Positions 1 through 8,496 of a DNA stretch of 64,000 nt are shown here, piece by piece. Each line of letters begins with the position of its first letter. The first letter of the stretch is position 1. Source of the stretch: JAPPLB01 sp965218555. GTDB lineage: Bacteria > Acidobacteriota > Terriglobia > Bryobacterales > UBA6623. The notes beneath the pieces are model-generated. The model was not told the DNA's origin, ran no database searches, and was given only the letters and a program-made list of their open reading frames with translations. The DNA is taken from assembly GCA_965218555.1 (NCBI GenBank), contig OZ244625.1, forward strand, positions 3,472,001 through 3,536,000, written 5' to 3'. The translations under genes and the position numbers were made by a program.

Positions 1-453
1 ACGCCACCTCCAGAGCCAGCGCGCGCGTAAAGCCGATCACGGCGTGCTTGGAGGCGCAATAGGCGGTCTATCCGGCATCACCGGTCTTGCCGGAGATCGA
101 CGCGATGCTGATCACCCGCCCGCCATCAGGCATGGAATACAAGGCGCGGCGCGTGCCGTAGAAGACACCGTCGAGATTGGTCGCCAGAACGCAGCGCCAC
201 GTATCGTCTTCCGGATCGTCGATCGGGTTCGCGCGGCAGACCGCCGCGTTGTTGACGAGGATGTCAACGTGTTCATATTTCTCCGTCACCGAGTCGATGA
301 AGCGATCAACTTGGACTCGGTCGCTGACATCGCAACACGATGAGAAGACGTCAATCCCGCCCCTGCGTATTTCTTCAGCCGTGCTGGTGAGCAGTACCTT
401 CCGATACCCGCCGCTGCGCCCGTCACAACGGCGACCTTTTTTCGAAGAGGCAT
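1..453 (-). pseudogene. Broken short-chain dehydrogenase/reductase (SDR), runs off the left edge
   Basis: The reading starts at the ATG at 453 with MPLRKKVAVVTGAAAGIGR, the Rossmann glycine motif of SDRs. The frame is then lost near 395. The other frame continues with VLLTSTAEEIRRGGIDVF and on to DILVNNAAV, the SDR NNAG-type motif. The helix that normally joins these parts (about 10 residues) is missing, so a small deletion caused the frameshift. A second lesion is an in-frame TAG at 67-69, just before TAYCASKHA, which holds the YxxxK catalytic motif. With a deletion-frameshift and a nonsense codon the gene cannot make a working oxidoreductase. The substrate cannot be told. The 3' end lies outside the window. 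Confidence 0.85.
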
Positions 454-647
454 GGGCTTCAGCAAATCACCGCATCGGGCATCCGGATCAACCTTGGGCA
501 CGGCATGCGGCCCCCTACGCCGGCCGCGAAGACCGATGACATCTCGAACCCTGTCGACCCCTGCCTTCGGCAGCACGCCCGTCAAGTCGGGCTTGTCCCG
601 TTGCTTGCTCGCCATGTGCCATGGCAGTCGGTACAGGAGGAGCGGTC

Positions 648-1340
648 TCAGTTCAGCACGAACACCAGCTTGCCGTCGGTAAGTTCGGCGCGTTGGGGAA
701 ACCGCCGCGCCAGGTCGAGACTGTGGGTCACGGTGATGAGGATGGTGTTCTCCTCGCCGTGGAGCTCGAGCAGCAAGTCCGCTACGGCTTCGGCCGTGTG
801 GCGATCGAGATTGCCCGTCGGCTCGTCGGCAAGAATCAGCGGGACCTTGTTGACCAGCGCCCGGGCGATGGCGACGCGTTGACGCTCGCCGCCGGACAGC
901 TCCGCGGGGCGGTGCTCCATGCGATCGCTCAACCCAACGCGATCCAGCAGCTTGAGCGCCCGCTCCTTGGACTCAGCCGGACTTTGCGCCGAACTGGGCA
1001 CCATCGTCGGGATCAGCACGTTCTCGAGAGCCGTACACTGCGGCAGCAGGTGATGCTCCTGAAAGACGAAGCCGACTTGTTCATTGCGGAACGACGCCAA
1101 GTCCGTCTCGTCGAGCGCGAAAGGGTCTTGGGAGCCGACCGAGAGGGAGCCGGCGGTCGGAGTCTCGAGCGTCCCGAGCATGTAGAGCAGCGTGCTCTTG
1201 CCCGAGCCCGAGGGCCCCATGATCGCAAGCGCATCGCCGCGCTTCATCTCGAACGAGACGCCGCCAATGACGACGAGCGGGTCGCCGGGAGTGGGATACT
1301 CCTTGCGAAGATCTCTGACCACCAAGTGCGCGGCTGTCAT
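648..1340 (-). CDS. ABC transporter ATP-binding protein, LolD/MacB type
   Basis: A 230-residue ATPase subunit with Walker A GPSGSGKST, Q-loop FVFQEHHLLP, signature LSGGERQRVAIARAL, Walker B LILADEPTGNLD and the H-loop histidine in VTHSLDLA. The size and the EPTGNLD Walker B place it with the LolD/MacB/FtsE exporters, which drive lipoprotein release or efflux with an integral membrane partner. An upstream extension in the same frame is low-complexity and basic, so the ATG at 1340 (MTAAHLVVRDLRKEY) is taken as the start. No permease gene of the LolC/E or MacB type is next to it: upstream is a thioesterase, downstream a dead SDR gene. Its partner must be elsewhere or beyond the left edge. The subfamily is inferred. 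Confidence 0.88.
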   Translation of the reverse strand: MTAAHLVVRDLRKEYPTPGDPLVVIGGVSFEMKRGDALAIMGPSGSGKSTLLYMLGTLETPTAGSLSVGSQDPFALDETDLASFRNEQVGFVFQEHHLLPQCTALENVLIPTMVPSSAQSPAESKERALKLLDRVGLSDRMEHRPAELSGGERQRVAIARALVNKVPLILADEPTGNLDRHTAEAVADLLLELHGEENTILITVTHSLDLARRFPQRAELTDGKLVFVLN

Positions 1341-1522
1341 CGACCGATCGATTCCGGTAACAGGATCACGGCGCTGCCTCAGACCTTTCCGAATGTCATC
1401 ACAGCGGCGCCGAGTTGCTCTCGAAGAGTGTCCGTACTCCGGGTGCAAAGCCGGGTCGCCATGATCGCTGCTCCCTCTGACAACCTAACAAGGAGGTCAC
1501 ACACAGGACAAGCCTGGCAGGG

Positions 1523-1957
1523 TCATTCTGACGCTTCGGCGAACGGGGCGACCTGCAAAGCCTCGTCCATCACCGGCGGTATCGGCGTCGGCTGCATGAC
1601 GCCGTCGGGGGTCTTGCTGACACAGGCGATGACAAGACGCCCATGAGCGACTTCTTCCCCGTCGTGGTTGAAAGCGAGTTCGTAGTGGATTGAGGTCCGT
1701 CCCTTCTTGACGACCCAAATGTGAATGTCGAGCTCGTCTCCAAAGCTGACGGTCTTCTTGAAGTCGCACTGCGCGGAAACGCGCGGCCTCCAGACATTGT
1801 GCTTGTGGGCGATCTTGAGCGGGTCGAGACCGATCGAGGAGAGGAACTCGATCTCCACCTCTTCCATGTAGCGAAAGTAGTTCGTGAAGTGGATGATCCC
1901 GGCCATGTCGGTGTCCTGCCAATAGATCTTGCGCCGATAGTGGTATTCGTACGCCAT
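1523..1957 (-). CDS. Acyl-CoA thioesterase, YbgC/4-hydroxybenzoyl-CoA thioesterase family
   Basis: A 144-residue single hotdog domain. The N-terminal active-site segment WQDTDMAGIIHFTNYFRYME fits the family pattern, with the catalytic Asp in DTD, the conserved H and Y, and the Glu six residues on. The family hydrolyses acyl- or aroyl-CoA thioesters in the cytoplasm, usually as a tetramer. The exact acyl substrate cannot be read. The start lies 6 bases after the stop of the glycosyltransferase gene, so it belongs to the same minus-strand operon (DUF3311, symporter, glycosyltransferase, thioesterase). The last 20 or so residues (PIPPVMDEALQVAPFAEASE) form a tail beyond the fold. Confidence 0.9.
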   Translation of the reverse strand: MAYEYHYRRKIYWQDTDMAGIIHFTNYFRYMEEVEIEFLSSIGLDPLKIAHKHNVWRPRVSAQCDFKKTVSFGDELDIHIWVVKKGRTSIHYELAFNHDGEEVAHGRLVIACVSKTPDGVMQPTPIPPVMDEALQVAPFAEASE

Positions 1958-1963
1958 GACGGA

Positions 1964-3271
1964 CTAGGGTCTCCTCTCTCGATACGGAGTCAGGTTTTCG
2001 TACAGGGTCAGCATTTGCCCGGCCATCCGTTTGCTGTGGAAGTAATCTTGAACCTTGCGCCGGCCGAGGGCGCCCATCTCCTCGGCCATCTCCGGGTAGG
2101 TCATGAGCAGCTCCAGGTTCTTCGCCAGGTCAGCCACATCTCCCGGCTCGCACAATAGTCCGCCTCCGGTGGCGCCGATCAACTCGGGGAAGACCCCGAT
2201 CCGCGGCTGTACCACCGGCACGCCGCAAGCCCACGCTTCCATCACGTAGAGGCCCTTGGGAGCTCCGTAAGAAGTGGGCACGGACAGTACGTCAAGTCCG
2301 CGTAGGAAAGCGATTTTCTGCTCGCGGTCAACTTCGCCGACATACTCGAAGTCTTCATCGAAGCCGGCGGCTTGCATCAGTCGTTCGACGTCGGCGAGAA
2401 AAGATCGATGCTCGGGACTGAGCCAACCCGCCACTCGGAGCCGGATACGCAGCCTCCCGGAGGTATTCATGGCTCGCAGCCTGGCCACCGCCTCCGCCAG
2501 TGTCCGCAGGCCCTTCTCGGGGGCGACACGCGCAAGATATCCCACCACGAACTCGCCGGCAGCACGCCGTTGCCGACCGGAGTAACCCGCCAAATCGATG
2601 CCGGAGTGGACAACCGGAACCTTGTCCGGATGAAACGCAAGGTGTCCGGCCATCTCTTCGGCGTGAGCGCGGCTGGGCGAGACAAACACGTCCATAGAAC
2701 CTGCCAGCTCGGGCAACAAGGCGAAAGCCCGCTCGCGGTAGGGAGACGGCATGCTCGACAGGAACAGGTCTTCTCCTTGCAGAGAGCAAACGACCGCCGA
2801 GCGCAACCGCTTCTTGAGCATCGGCGCGATCCCGGCGAGCATCGAGTTCGTAATGTGAACCACGTCCGGCTGCCATGTCGCCAGCCAATCCACGAGCGGA
2901 TCGAACTCCCGACGGAACGGCCCCGCCTCGCCTTCCAGCACGCCAACGGTAAGCGCACCGAGCTCTTCCGGCCGCGTGCTGACGGCGAAGCGCGAGATCC
3001 ACCGCAGCAGCGCAGGCCGGTCAAGCAAGCCGGTGAGCGGCCGCGGCACAAAGCGCATCACCGGCAATGCTTGTTGCAGGTAGATCTTCAGCCCCCCAAG
3101 GAACACCCGCTTCGAGCTCACGTCCTGCTCGTCTGTCCGGATCGGGGTGTAGGTAGGAATCAATTGGACCTCGTGACCCAGATCGATCAGCGCCCGCGCC
3201 AACGTGTTGTCCCGCAGGCAGTTGCCGCAGATCGTGCCGCCGGCTCCCGCGGTAATGTAGGCGATCTTCAC
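1964..3271 (-). CDS. Glycosyltransferase family 4 (GT-B fold)
   Basis: A 435-residue cytoplasmic glycosyltransferase. The N-terminal domain starts MKIAYITAGAGGTICGNCLR, the nucleotide-fold entry of GT4 enzymes with a Gly-rich loop. The C-terminal domain carries VGYLARVAPEKGLRTLAEAV (donor-binding strand-helix) and the EX7E-like segment MEAWACGVPVVQPRIGVFPE near residues 335-360. The enzyme transfers a sugar from a nucleotide sugar to an unknown acceptor, possibly a glycan or glycolipid. The start overlaps the end of the symporter gene by 4 bases (ATGA), so translation is coupled. Nearby genes do not give the acceptor: there are no other polysaccharide genes. Confidence 0.9.
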   Translation of the reverse strand: MKIAYITAGAGGTICGNCLRDNTLARALIDLGHEVQLIPTYTPIRTDEQDVSSKRVFLGGLKIYLQQALPVMRFVPRPLTGLLDRPALLRWISRFAVSTRPEELGALTVGVLEGEAGPFRREFDPLVDWLATWQPDVVHITNSMLAGIAPMLKKRLRSAVVCSLQGEDLFLSSMPSPYRERAFALLPELAGSMDVFVSPSRAHAEEMAGHLAFHPDKVPVVHSGIDLAGYSGRQRRAAGEFVVGYLARVAPEKGLRTLAEAVARLRAMNTSGRLRIRLRVAGWLSPEHRSFLADVERLMQAAGFDEDFEYVGEVDREQKIAFLRGLDVLSVPTSYGAPKGLYVMEAWACGVPVVQPRIGVFPELIGATGGGLLCEPGDVADLAKNLELLMTYPEMAEEMGALGRRKVQDYFHSKRMAGQMLTLYENLTPYRERRP

Positions 3272-4848
3272 GGGCGCTCACCTCGGTCCGCCGCTACGGC
3301 AACGGTCTCGATGGGAAAATGAGCCGCTGTTTTGGCAGGCGAAAAGAATCTGCGGAGCGTCGCCTCCGAGGGCGCGGTTGTGACCAACGAAACGCCGACC
3401 AACGTGAGGAGCGAGACCGTGAAGACCGTGGCGACAGGCAACATCCCCAAAAACAAATACGATCCGTCCGTGCCATACTCCGATGCGCGAAAGAGCAGCG
3501 CCCATGCGAGGGCCGTGACCGCGACAGATACGATTGCCCCCGTCTTCGTGCAGCGTCTCCAATACAGCGCAGCACACACCAGCGGGAACAGGCCCGCGAA
3601 TCCGGTAAAGCACCACACGCCGAACGGGAAAACCTGCCGCGGCTCGGTGAGCGACAGCAGGTAGGTGATCGCAACGATGGCCACAATGAAGCATCTCCCC
3701 AGAAGAACCCGCCGGCGGTCACCGAAGCGGCCTTCGCCGAAGTAGTGCGCGACGATGTCGGTCGTAAACATAGTCCCGAGACAGAAGAACTGTGAGTCGA
3801 GCGACGACATGATGGCGGCCAGGAGGCCCGCGCCGAGCAGTCCACCGATCACGGGGGTCGTAAGCATATGGACCATGGTCGCGAGTTCGGTGTTCCGGGG
3901 GGAATCCGCGGGAACAATGAGCGAGCCGTCCGGCAGCATAGCGGACGTTGCCCAAACACCGATCAGGACGCAGGGCGCCCAGACAATCAGAATGAAAATC
4001 GGATGCATCACAATGCTCAACCGAAACGTCTTGGCCGAGCGGGCGGTAAGCCAGTGCTGAAAAACATGCGGGAACATGCCCACCGAAAGCGGGATGAAGA
4101 AATAGGTGAAGAACTGGAGCTGCGTAACGCTGTCGGCCCGCATCAGCCGCTCGGGATGTGAGTCAAGAACCTGACGGCTCGCGGCGGCGAGCCCTCCAAG
4201 TTTCGAGGAGATCAGCCAGAAAGCTAGCAGGCCGGTGAGCATGAAAACTGCCGTCTGAAAGGTGTTGGCCCAAGCTGCTCCCCGGAGTCCGCCAAAGAAC
4301 ACGTAGGAAAGAACGGCGCAAGAGATGATCAGTCCTGTCAGCCAGGGAGGCAGGCCGCCGTTGGTAGCCGCGAAGGTCTCGGGAAAGGCGCCTTGCGTCA
4401 ACGACTGCACGACGCCGCCCGCACCGAGCAACCCGATTAGCAGGTAGGGAATGACAAGCGCCACGAGGATCGGGAAGAGAATCAACCCCAGCAGATCGCT
4501 CTCGAAGCGATCCCGGAAGTACTGCACCTGGGTCACATAGCCGTAGCGCTTGCCGATCGCCCACAGGCGGATACCAATGAAGAAGAACACTCCCGCGTGG
4601 ACAAGCCCCGACCAGGAAGCCAGCATCCCGTAAACGCCGATGCCGATACGATAGGCTTCGCCTGTACTGCCCACGAGCGCGAAGGCGGTCATCGTAGTCC
4701 CGAACAGCGACATCATCAGCAATACCGGGCCGATCGAATGGCTGGCCAGGAAGTAGTCCGCGGCCGTACCCCGAAAGACACGGTTCGCGGCGATGCCCAA
4801 GCCTACGAGCAGAAAGAGATAGCCCGCCATGATGACGAGGGATGTCAT
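3268..4848 (-). CDS. Sodium:solute symporter (SSS family)
   Basis: A 526-residue inner-membrane protein with about 13 hydrophobic segments. It resembles the SSS family: an unwound first core helix, the conserved small-residue stretch LFGTTMTAFALVGSTGEAYR (residues 48-67) and a later helix with LLAAIMSSLDSQFFCLGTMF, the usual sodium-site region with paired serines. It imports an unknown organic solute with sodium. The partner upstream, a short DUF3311 membrane protein overlapping by 4 bases, is a common companion of this subgroup (panthothenate/urea-like permeases). Downstream the gene overlaps the glycosyltransferase by 4 bases. Substrate is not predictable from sequence. Confidence 0.92.
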   Translation of the reverse strand: MTSLVIMAGYLFLLVGLGIAANRVFRGTAADYFLASHSIGPVLLMMSLFGTTMTAFALVGSTGEAYRIGIGVYGMLASWSGLVHAGVFFFIGIRLWAIGKRYGYVTQVQYFRDRFESDLLGLILFPILVALVIPYLLIGLLGAGGVVQSLTQGAFPETFAATNGGLPPWLTGLIISCAVLSYVFFGGLRGAAWANTFQTAVFMLTGLLAFWLISSKLGGLAAASRQVLDSHPERLMRADSVTQLQFFTYFFIPLSVGMFPHVFQHWLTARSAKTFRLSIVMHPIFILIVWAPCVLIGVWATSAMLPDGSLIVPADSPRNTELATMVHMLTTPVIGGLLGAGLLAAIMSSLDSQFFCLGTMFTTDIVAHYFGEGRFGDRRRVLLGRCFIVAIVAITYLLSLTEPRQVFPFGVWCFTGFAGLFPLVCAALYWRRCTKTGAIVSVAVTALAWALLFRASEYGTDGSYLFLGMLPVATVFTVSLLTLVGVSLVTTAPSEATLRRFFSPAKTAAHFPIETVAVAADRGERP

Positions 4849-5078
4849 GGGCGCGGCGTGTCCTCGTCATGCTCTTCGGCAAAGGCTTCCGTATGGGACG
4901 GCCAAGCGTATCTCAGAGTGAGATACCACACTCCAGCGACAACGAGTGAATACACGGCATGATATGCGAGCCCCACAGGCAGGAAGCCGAGGACGAGCGT
5001 CGGATCGTCCCAAAGCCAAAAGTCCTGGTGCAGAAGGGCGAGTGCAATCAGGAGGAAATAGACGGCTCGCTTGCTCAT
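4845..5078 (-). CDS. DUF3311 small membrane protein, symporter partner
   Basis: A 77-residue protein with two hydrophobic segments (roughly residues 3-20 and 34-55), the LGFLPVGLAYHAVYSL stretch with conserved proline, glycine and tyrosine, and an acidic C-terminal tail (EEHDEDTPRP). This pattern matches DUF3311 proteins, which are usually encoded directly before sodium:solute symporters and are thought to be accessory subunits. The ATG at 5078 (MSKRAVYF) is chosen over an upstream in-frame GTG at 5105, because it gives the usual short family N-terminus. Its stop overlaps the symporter start (ATGA). It is the first gene of the minus-strand run. Confidence 0.8.
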   Translation of the reverse strand: MSKRAVYFLLIALALLHQDFWLWDDPTLVLGFLPVGLAYHAVYSLVVAGVWYLTLRYAWPSHTEAFAEEHDEDTPRP

Positions 5079-5261
5079 CAAGTCGCCGATGACGAGTAAG
5101 ATCACACAGTCTAGCAGAGGCTAGAAAGCGGGTTCGAAGGCGTTCACTGCAACGGCGCGGCAGGCCCTTCAAAAATTTCCGGCAAGGCTCCGATCACTCC
5201 GGGCAACCTGACATCTCCGAGAGGGTCTGAGCCCATCTGCAATCATGTTAATCTGATACGG

Positions 5262-5882
5262 ATGTCCCGAACATTTCTGACCAGTGTTGTACTAGCAGCG
5301 CTCGCCTCGCAAGCAGCAGGGGCCACGCGCTCCTCTCTTCGCGCCGACTTCCGGTCACAGGTGATCCAGAACGAACGAGCCGACCTCGAAGGGCTGTCGC
5401 GCTTCGAAGGCTCCGCCATGATCCAACGGTTTGCGCGGTTGCGATTGTTGGATCAGGTCCCTCCCAAGACACGGAATTACTACATCCACAAAATTCCGGC
5501 CCAATATCGCTACTTGCGTCCCTGGGCCAAGTTGTTTCTGGACCGCCTCAGCACCCAGTTCCGCGCGCGCTTCGGACACCCTTTACGGATTACGGGCCTG
5601 ACTCGCTCAGCCGCATACCAGCAATCTCTGCGCAGACGCAATCGGAACGCCGCCGCCGCCAGTGGCCCGAAACGGTCCGTTCATCTGACGGGCGCCTGTC
5701 TGGACATCTCGAAGAAGGGCATGACGGGCAGCCACGTCAGTTGGATGCGACGAGTCCTGGTCTCGATCAAGAAGAAGGGGTTTCTCTTTGCAGTGGAGGA
5801 ATTCAAGCAGCCGAACTTCCACATCATGGTCTACCGGAACTACCCCGAATACGTTGCCCAGTTACAAGCCCGAAAGCGCTGA
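5262..5882 (+). CDS. DUF5715 / M15-like peptidase, exported
   Basis: A 206-residue protein with an N-terminal signal peptide (MSRTFLTSVVLAALASQAAG). The second half holds RSVHLTGACLDIS and, later, NFHIMVY. This His-x-x-Gly-x-x-x-Asp plus a downstream His is the zinc-ligand layout of M15 D-Ala-D-Ala carboxypeptidase-like folds, and matches the DUF5715 family. The upstream part FGHPLRITGLTRSAAYQQSL also fits that fold. The likely role is trimming of peptidoglycan stem peptides or a related amide cleavage in the periplasm, which is inferred. It stands alone, divergent from the DUF3311 gene and about 125 bases ahead of the S41 gene on the same strand. Confidence 0.82.
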   Translation: MSRTFLTSVVLAALASQAAGATRSSLRADFRSQVIQNERADLEGLSRFEGSAMIQRFARLRLLDQVPPKTRNYYIHKIPAQYRYLRPWAKLFLDRLSTQFRARFGHPLRITGLTRSAAYQQSLRRRNRNAAAASGPKRSVHLTGACLDISKKGMTGSHVSWMRRVLVSIKKKGFLFAVEEFKQPNFHIMVYRNYPEYVAQLQARKR

Positions 5883-6007
5883 TAGGACAGTTCCTTTCGC
5901 CTCCCTTCCTACTTTTGTCAACCGTCCTTTCCAGCGGTACGTAGTATCATGGAAGTGGTAGAACGTCAGCCGGGCCGCACCGCCCCTGCTGTGGGAGATC
6001 ATCCCTG

Positions 6008-7270
6008 ATGAACGCTCGAGCAAAGTTTGCTGTGGTATTCGTGTCCACGCTGTTGACGGTCATGCTCGTCATCGGCGCTTTGATGGGCAAGAGCAAGGAG
6101 GGAGAAGGCGCGTATCGTCCGCTGCAGGTTTATACGGACGTTCTGGCGCGGATCAAAGGCGACTACGTCGAGGAGCCGAACATGGACAAGGTGACTCGAG
6201 GCGCGATCCAAGGCCTTGTCGAGTACCTCGATCCGCTGTCCAGCTACCTGACGGCCGAGCAATATCAGGTGTTTGAGAAGAGTCGGGGGAACGAGGATCG
6301 TGGCACCGGACTTTCAACCGGACTCGTGGTCTTCAAACAACGTCTTTCCTACACCCAGATTTTGTACGTCGTGCCGGGCTTGCCGGCCGCCAAAGCCGGC
6401 ATCCGCAAAGGGGACCTGATCGAGGCGATTGACGGCGTGAGCACTCGTTCGATGGCGCCCGCCTACATGCAGAGCGTCCTGAGCGGCAAACCAGGCTCGC
6501 CTGTTCGTTTGCTCGTTCGCCCCGCACGTCAACCTGATGAACCCGAGGAACATAGCGTGGTTCGCGTGAAGGTCACTTTGCCTTCGGTTTCAAGCAAAAT
6601 GCTGGACGACGGAATCGGATATATCGATTTGGACGTTCTGGATTCCCAGCGTGTGAACCAGGCCGCGGCCGCCATCAAGTCTTTCGAGTCGAAAGGTGTC
6701 AGGAAGCTCATCCTCGATCTGAGAGGCAACGCTTTAGGAAACCCCGAGCAAGGTCTATTGTTGGCCGACTACTTCATCCGGGAAGGAAAGCTTGCCTCTC
6801 TCAAGGGGCAAAGGCATCCTGAAGAGACATTCATCGCCAAAGCGGACAACACTTTGACGGATGTCCCGGTTGTGTTTATCACCGACCGCGCCACTGCCGG
6901 CGGCGCCGAAATCGCGGCGGCTGCGATTCTCGACAGGGGCCGGGGCAAGGTCGCCGGCGAGCGGACCTACGGCTTGGCTGCCTATCAAAAGACGATCTCG
7001 CTCGAAGACGGGTCGGCGATCATTCTTTCCGTTGCCAAGTATCATCGGTCGACGGGAGATGCCTTCCAGGATGGCGGCGTCGAGCCGTCTGATCCAGTTT
7101 CCACCTCCGAACTTCGGCGCTATCGGCTATCGGAGATGGAGATGATCGAGATGAAATCCGACACGACACCGGAAGTTCTTGACGGCAATCCTGACAAGGA
7201 TCCCTACCTCAAGAAGGCGATCGAGGTCCTGAAGACCGCCGATGCAGAACCGGCCCGGAAGGCCGCTTAG
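6008..7270 (+). CDS. S41 (CtpA-like) protein lacking the catalytic Ser/Lys pair
   Basis: A 420-residue protein with an N-terminal membrane anchor or signal (KFAVVFVSTLLTVMLVIGAL), a CtpA-type helical region ending in LDPLSSYL, a PDZ domain (about residues 85-185, with VVPGLPAAKAGIRKGDLIEAIDG) and the S41 core (GIGYIDLDVL, KLILDLRGNALGNPEQGLLL). The family motif S-A-S-A-S-E reads TAGGAE here, putting Gly298 at the nucleophile position. The lysine motif GEPTFGKG reads GERTYGLA, putting Leu323 at the general-base position. The spacing of 25 residues is the same as Ser-Lys in known C-terminal processing peptidases, so the alignment is firm. The protein keeps the fold but should be inactive as a peptidase; a scaffold or PDZ-binding role is inferred. 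Confidence 0.9.
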   Translation: MNARAKFAVVFVSTLLTVMLVIGALMGKSKEGEGAYRPLQVYTDVLARIKGDYVEEPNMDKVTRGAIQGLVEYLDPLSSYLTAEQYQVFEKSRGNEDRGTGLSTGLVVFKQRLSYTQILYVVPGLPAAKAGIRKGDLIEAIDGVSTRSMAPAYMQSVLSGKPGSPVRLLVRPARQPDEPEEHSVVRVKVTLPSVSSKMLDDGIGYIDLDVLDSQRVNQAAAAIKSFESKGVRKLILDLRGNALGNPEQGLLLADYFIREGKLASLKGQRHPEETFIAKADNTLTDVPVVFITDRATAGGAEIAAAAILDRGRGKVAGERTYGLAAYQKTISLEDGSAIILSVAKYHRSTGDAFQDGGVEPSDPVSTSELRRYRLSEMEMIEMKSDTTPEVLDGNPDKDPYLKKAIEVLKTADAEPARKAA

Positions 7271-7277
7271 TCGCCGC

Positions 7278-8312
7278 CTACAGTTCGACCACCGCCTTCA
7301 CAACGCCATCCGAATAGTTGGCCACCGCTTCGAACGCTTTCGCCCCTTCCTGTAGAGGAATGCGGTGCGTTATGAATCGTCCGATGTCGATCTGACCGCG
7401 AACCAGCATGTCGAGCGCTTCGTGATCGTTGGCATTCGAGCGCTTTTGGACATGGATGCTGATTTCCTGATGCATGGCCCGCCAGAGGTCCACACCGACG
7501 AACTGCTGTGAGGGAATCCCGATAATCACCAGGTGCCCGCCGAATCGCAGGCAATGCAGAGCGGCGTTGATGGAGTCGGGCTTACCGGCGGCGTCGATGG
7601 CGACATGGGCGCCCAAGCCGTGGGTCAGATCCATCACGGCGTCCCGCACCGACTCGCGATCGACGTGGACCGCAGCGTCAGCGCCGGCTTCCCGGGCGGC
7701 CGCCAGACGATGCTCGACCCGGTCGGCAACGATGATACGCGAAGCACCGGCGATCTTCGCCGTGGCGACGCCTAGCACACCAATCGGTCCCGCGCCCATC
7801 ACGAGCACCGTCTCACCCATCTGGAGACCGGCCAGCTCAACGCTATGCACAAGTACCGCCAACGGCTCGATCACCGTGGCTTCGCTGAAGCCCATGTCTT
7901 TGGGAAGAGGGATGACGTTGTGCGCGGGTACGACGGCGTACTCCCGAAGCAGGCCGGGACCCTGTACTCCGCCCAGGAACCTCGAGTTCAGGCAGAGGTT
8001 CGGACGACCGATGCAGCAAGGTTCACAGTGTCCGCACGTGAGCGCCGGCTCAACGGCGACGGGCGTTCCCGATGCAAGATGTTCGACTCCCGGTCCGATC
8101 TGCTCGATCGAGCCCGCCGGTTCGTGGCCGAGAACCGACGGGTAGACCGCCTTCGTGCCGGCGCAAACGTCTTCCAGGTAGTAGTGCATATCACTGCCGC
8201 AAACGCCGCACGCGCGAATGCGGACCAGAACTTCCCCGCGACCCGGCTCGGGCGGGTCTGGCATCGTGGCCACTTCAAGCGTACGCGGGGCGACAAGTTG
8301 GAGAGCCTTCAT
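7278..8312 (-). CDS. Zinc-dependent medium-chain alcohol/polyol dehydrogenase
   Basis: A 344-residue cytoplasmic MDR dehydrogenase. It has the catalytic-zinc cysteine in ACGVCGSDMHYY, GHEPAG with the zinc histidine and adjacent glutamate, the four-cysteine structural zinc loop CGHCEPCCIGRPNLC, and the NAD(P) loop VMGAGPIGVLGVA followed by an Asp (VADRVEHR) that favours NAD. The pattern is nearest to sorbitol (L-iditol), xylitol or threonine dehydrogenases; the substrate is not fixed. A longer open frame reaches 8525, but the extra 71 residues are low-complexity and the family begins at MKALQLVAPRTLEV, so ATG 8312 is used. It converges on the S41 gene with 7 bases between stops. Confidence 0.9.
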   Translation of the reverse strand: MKALQLVAPRTLEVATMPDPPEPGRGEVLVRIRACGVCGSDMHYYLEDVCAGTKAVYPSVLGHEPAGSIEQIGPGVEHLASGTPVAVEPALTCGHCEPCCIGRPNLCLNSRFLGGVQGPGLLREYAVVPAHNVIPLPKDMGFSEATVIEPLAVLVHSVELAGLQMGETVLVMGAGPIGVLGVATAKIAGASRIIVADRVEHRLAAAREAGADAAVHVDRESVRDAVMDLTHGLGAHVAIDAAGKPDSINAALHCLRFGGHLVIIGIPSQQFVGVDLWRAMHQEISIHVQKRSNANDHEALDMLVRGQIDIGRFITHRIPLQEGAKAFEAVANYSDGVVKAVVEL

Positions 8313-8496
8313 GGACGTTAGGGCGGAGGGAACTTCGGGATATCGTTCGATTGTAACCTCTTGTCCGAGACTTCTTGTCCGAGACTTCCGGCCGCCTTCA
8401 GCATCGGCCGCCTCGGCTTCGCCGACAATCGGCGTGCGGCACGCCGCAAAGCCTGAGCCGCGTCTCTTGTGTTGTAGAGTGAGAGTCGCTTCCCGC

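Noticed and set aside
621..1646. 341-residue open frame on the plus strand
   Set aside because: It is antisense to the ABC ATPase, which has all its motifs.
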